In this document: positions 8,555 through 10,184 of the stretch, piece after piece
Layout of the letters: each line of letters begins with the position of its first letter
Numbering within the stretch: position 1 is the first letter of the stretch
NCBI GenBank assembly: GCA_036563895.1
Contig: DATCLN010000174.1
Coordinates: forward strand, 1-10,184
DNA: 10,184 nucleotides
Source of the DNA: ZCTH02-B3 sp036563895
Lineage (GTDB): Bacteria > Bacillota > Bacilli > Paenibacillales > Paenibacillaceae
Direction of reading: 5' to 3'
Made by a program: the position numbers and the translations under genes
The notes under the pieces: generated by a model
Seen by the model: the letters and a program-made list of their open reading frames with translations, nothing else
What the model was told of the DNA's origin: nothing
The model's database searches: none

Positions 8555-8677
8555 ACGGCTTCCTCCCGTCCCTCTTCCGCGCTTATACGCACGACCGATT
8601 CAACGGACGAGTCCGGTTCTCCGCCAATTCCCGCCGGCGTGCCGGCTCCAAACGTTCCTTGAGAAAAAACGATGGTT

Positions 8678-9403
8678 TTACTCCGGCAGTTCGAAATTAT
8701 GGTACACGTCCTGCACGTCGTCGTTGTCGTCGAAGGCGTCCAGCATCTGCGCCAGTTTTTCCGCGTTTTCCCCTTCCACCTTGACGGTCGTTTTCGGAAG
8801 CCAGCGGATCTCCGCGGTGGTGAACCCGTGGCCGGCCTCCTCCAGCGCCGCCTTCACCTTCTCGAAATCGGACGGCTCCGTGAGCACCTCGAAGCTGTCC
8901 TCGTTCACGATCACATCCTCCGCGCCCGCTTCCAGGGCCTGCATGAGCACCGTGTCTTCGTCAGGCTGCCCGTCCTCGCGGGGAATGACGATCAGGCCCT
9001 TGCGGTCGAACAGGTAGGACACGCATCCGCTTTCCCCGAGGTTGCCGCCCCGCTTGTTGAAAATGGCGCGGATGTCCGCGGCGGTCCGGTTGCGGTTGTC
9101 CGTCAGGCACCTCACCATGATCGCCACGCCTCCCGGGCCGTAACCTTCGTAAATGATTTCTTCGTAATCGACGCTGTCCTTGTCCGCCCCCGTCGCCTTG
9201 CGGATCGCCCTTTCGATGTTCTCGTTCGGCATATGGATCGCCCGCGCGTTGGCAATCGCCGCCTTCAGGGCGGGATTGGCCTCGGGATTCGGTCCGCCCC
9301 GGCGGGCGTGCATGTAAATTTCGCGGGCCAGCTTCACGAACCGGGTGTTTCGGGCCTGGTCGAGCTTGCCCTTGCGCTCCGCAAACAGCTTGTACTTCGG
9401 CAT
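8678..9403 (-). CDS. YebC/PmpR (TACO1) family protein with an atypical N-terminus
   Basis: The 241-residue length is normal for the family. Hallmark stretches are clear: KLAREIYMHAR (24-34), MPNENIERAI (58-67), YEGYGPGGVAIMV (85-97), LTDNRNRTAADIR (100-112), NLGESGCVSYLF (121-132), ALEAGAEDV (156-164) and DDVQDVYHNFELPE at the end. The family was annotated as transcriptional regulators; more recent work on relatives, including mitochondrial TACO1, ties them to translation, particularly of proline-rich stretches. The usual N-terminus (MAGHSKWxNIxHRK) is replaced by MPKYKLFAERKGKLDQARNTRF, so this may be a divergent paralogue. I chose ATG 9403 because GGAGG (9415-9419) lies 11 nt upstream; a TTG six codons earlier has no such site. 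It is transcribed from its own promoter. I leave the symbol blank because the paralogue group is unclear. Confidence 0.93.
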   Translation of the reverse strand: MPKYKLFAERKGKLDQARNTRFVKLAREIYMHARRGGPNPEANPALKAAIANARAIHMPNENIERAIRKATGADKDSVDYEEIIYEGYGPGGVAIMVRCLTDNRNRTAADIRAIFNKRGGNLGESGCVSYLFDRKGLIVIPREDGQPDEDTVLMQALEAGAEDVIVNEDSFEVLTEPSDFEKVKAALEEAGHGFTTAEIRWLPKTTVKVEGENAEKLAQMLDAFDDNDDVQDVYHNFELPE

Positions 9404-9446
9404 GTCCCCACGAACCTCCAAAAAACTTCAGGAAAATCCAGCACAA

Positions 9447-9476
9447 GTGTAACACCGTCCGCCGCCGCCGGTCAAA
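9447..9476 (-). promoter_or_regulatory. Extended -10 promoter of the yebC-family gene
   Basis: On the minus strand, TTGACC (9476-9471) and TACACT (9452-9447) are 18 nt apart, and the -10 box is preceded by TGT, an extended -10 element. Initiation near 9440 would give a leader of about 37 nt. Confidence 0.6.
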
Positions 9477-9536
9477 ACCCCGCGAGCCCCGCAACCGTGC
9501 GGCACAGACGCGGAATGCGGAACGCCCGCGGACGCG

Positions 9537-9574
9537 GGAAAGCCCCCCGGCGGTCATTCGCCGGAGGGCTTTCC
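9537..9574 (-). terminator. Hairpin terminator of csp
   Basis: ggaaagccc (9537-9545) pairs with gggctttcc (9566-9574), and after one mismatch ccggcg (9547-9552) pairs with cgccgg (9559-9564), with a 6-nt loop. It starts 49 nt after the csp stop. In minus-strand RNA the 3' arm ends GGGCUUUCC, so the U-tract is short. It also separates csp from the promoter of the next gene. Confidence 0.75.
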
Positions 9575-9623
9575 TCGATTGCGCTTGCGTGATTTATCCG
9601 TACAAACCGTCCGAAAGGACGAC

Positions 9624-9821
9624 TTACAGTTTCACCACGTTTGCCGCTTGCGGTCCGCGGGCGCCTTCGGTGATTTCGAATTCGACCCGTTGACCTTCTT
9701 CCAGGGTTCTGAACCCCCCGCCCAGAATGGCGGAATAATGGACGAACACGTCATTGCCGTTCTCCACGGAGATGAAACCGTAGCCTTTCTCCGCGTTGAA
9801 CCATTTCACGGTACCTTGCAA
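9624..9821 (-). CDS. Cold shock protein (CspA/CspB family)
   Basis: The 65-residue product is a single OB-fold cold-shock domain that binds single-stranded RNA and DNA and acts as an RNA chaperone. MQGTVKWFNAEKGYGFI contains the RNP1-type KGYGFI (13-18), and VFVHYSAI is the RNP2 motif; the ending QAANVVKL is typical. The start is a TTG at 9821 with GGGAGG (9830-9835) 8 nt upstream; no ATG fits the family N-terminus. It is a monocistronic gene with its own promoter (9869-9897), a leader of about 40 nt with a small hairpin, and a terminator at 9537-9574. Which Bacillus paralogue (CspB, C or D) it matches cannot be told. Confidence 0.96.
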   Translation of the reverse strand: MQGTVKWFNAEKGYGFISVENGNDVFVHYSAILGGGFRTLEEGQRVEFEITEGARGPQAANVVKL

Positions 9822-9845
9822 ATGGAAAACCTCCCAAAAATTTTC

Positions 9846-9858
9846 GCCGCTTCGCGGC
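9846..9858 (-). promoter_or_regulatory. Small hairpin in the csp leader
   Basis: gccgc-ttc-gcggc is a perfect 5-bp stem with a 3-nt loop. It lies between the promoter and the ribosome binding site (9830-9835), leaving that site free. It could stabilise or regulate the leader; it is short and may mean little. Confidence 0.3.
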
Positions 9859-9868
9859 TAATGAGACA

Positions 9869-9897
9869 AGTATAGCAGACCCGGAGGCAAAAAGCAA
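9869..9897 (-). promoter_or_regulatory. Extended -10 promoter of csp
   Basis: On the minus strand, TATACT (9874-9869) is preceded by TGC, an extended -10 element. TTGCTT (9897-9892) lies 17 nt upstream as a weak -35 box, followed further upstream by an A/T-rich tract (9899-9913) that could act as an UP element. The insertion sequence end begins within a few tens of bases of this tract. Confidence 0.7.
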
Positions 9898-9921
9898 GCG
9901 AAAATAAAAAAATGTGTTGTT

Positions 9922-9966
9922 GTTCTGTGATATTGTCAGGGTGTCATCGTTCTGAGAAAATGTCAG
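9922..9966. repeat. 18-bp direct repeat at the insertion sequence end
   Basis: gttctgtgatattgtcag (9922-9939) and gttctgagaaaatgtcag (9949-9966) agree at 15 of 18 positions and are 27 bp apart start to start. A third TGTCA lies between them at 9942. Such repeats at a terminus are likely transposase binding sites; that role is inferred. Confidence 0.7.
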
Positions 9967-9988
9967 TATGGACAAGGAGAGAATCACC

Positions 9989-10184
9989 TTGACGAAGAAC
10001 GAACTGAAACGCGTGATGGTCATCGAAAAATGGATCGATGGCCATCTCGCGGAACAGGATGTTGCACGCAACCTGGGCATCAGTGTCCGTCAAGCGTATC
10101 GGCTCAAGGCCAAATACCGCCAAGGACGGCAGGCCGACGCCGTAGAAAGGCGTCGTTCCCGACGTCGGGTGCACGATGATGGGC
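9989..10184 (+). CDS. Transposase, N-terminal part (ISNCY/IS1202-like), truncated by the window end
   Basis: Sixty-five codons are visible. They start LTKNELKRVMVIEKWIDGHL and contain a helix-turn-helix of the type DVARNLGISVRQAYRLKAKY (about 27-46), which resembles the N-terminus of ISNCY/IS1202-group transposases; the catalytic DDE core would lie beyond the edge. I chose TTG 9989 because AAGGAGAG (9974-9981) lies 7 nt upstream. An in-frame ATG at 9968 has no such site and overlaps the terminal repeat. The residues after the helix-turn-helix (about 47-65) are Arg-rich and less family-like, so decay further on cannot be excluded. It is the only confident plus-strand gene and diverges from csp. 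Confidence 0.78.
   Translation, partial: MTKNELKRVMVIEKWIDGHLAEQDVARNLGISVRQAYRLKAKYRQGRQADAVERRRSRRRVHDDG

Larger units (their letters stand above)
9915..10184 (+). mobile_element. Left end of an insertion sequence, ISNCY/IS1202-like (runs off the right edge)
   Basis: The transposase start at 9989 and the repeated TGTCA words upstream mark an insertion sequence end. The exact terminus cannot be fixed without the other end; it probably lies between about 9898 and 9934. The family is inferred from the transposase N-terminus. Confidence 0.65.

Noticed and set aside
8633..8646. gccggc-gt-gccggc palindrome as the yebC terminator
   Set aside because: The loop is too tight and no T-tract follows on the minus strand; the T6 nearby precedes the hairpin.
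7073..8662. Open plus-strand frame antisense to the fusion-protein gene
   Set aside because: It is a GC-driven shadow with no motif and no ribosome binding site.

Overview
The window is a GC-rich chromosomal segment of a low-G+C-type (Firmicutes/Bacillota) bacterium with an unusually high GC content. The gene set (bifunctional RelA, Dtd, HemZ, a YknXYZ/MacAB-like exporter, YebC, a Csp) and the strong AGGAGG-type ribosome binding sites point to Bacillales, perhaps a Paenibacillaceae-like or thermophilic lineage. The lineage is inferred from gene content only.

All eight chromosomal genes lie on the minus strand, so they read from right to left. From the right: a cold shock protein (9624-9821) with its own extended -10 promoter and terminator; a YebC/TACO1-family protein (8678-9403) with its own promoter; a three-gene efflux operon of membrane-fusion protein, ATPase and MacB/FtsX-type permease (8554 down to 5249), tightly coupled (7-nt gap, then an ATGA overlap); then relA and dtd (5135 down to 2459) behind a good sigma-A-type promoter in the permease-relA gap; then a 57-codon unknown gene and hemZ (2184 down to 424), ended by a hairpin terminator just after hemZ.

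Both edges hold mobile DNA. At the left edge (1-161, minus strand) is the 5' end, domain I, of a group IIC intron closely resembling the Oceanobacillus iheyensis intron. It sits directly downstream of a perfect rho-independent terminator, the known target type of this class; its maturase gene would lie outside the window. At the right edge (from about 9915, plus strand) is the start of an insertion sequence whose transposase has an N-terminal helix-turn-helix like the ISNCY/IS1202 group. Its end carries an 18-bp direct repeat with 27-bp spacing and lies just upstream of the csp promoter.

Between the hemZ terminator and the intron terminator (about 199-360) is an AT-rich island with a perfect cre-like palindrome and no convincing gene. 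The housekeeping genes look ordinary. The points worth a second look are the intron and its atypical 5' splice site, the orphan cre-like site, the hairpin masking the start of the small gene before hemZ, the repeat-bearing insertion in the fusion protein, the unusual YebC N-terminus and the repeated insertion sequence end. I see no CRISPR array, tRNA or rRNA, and no evident new multi-gene system.
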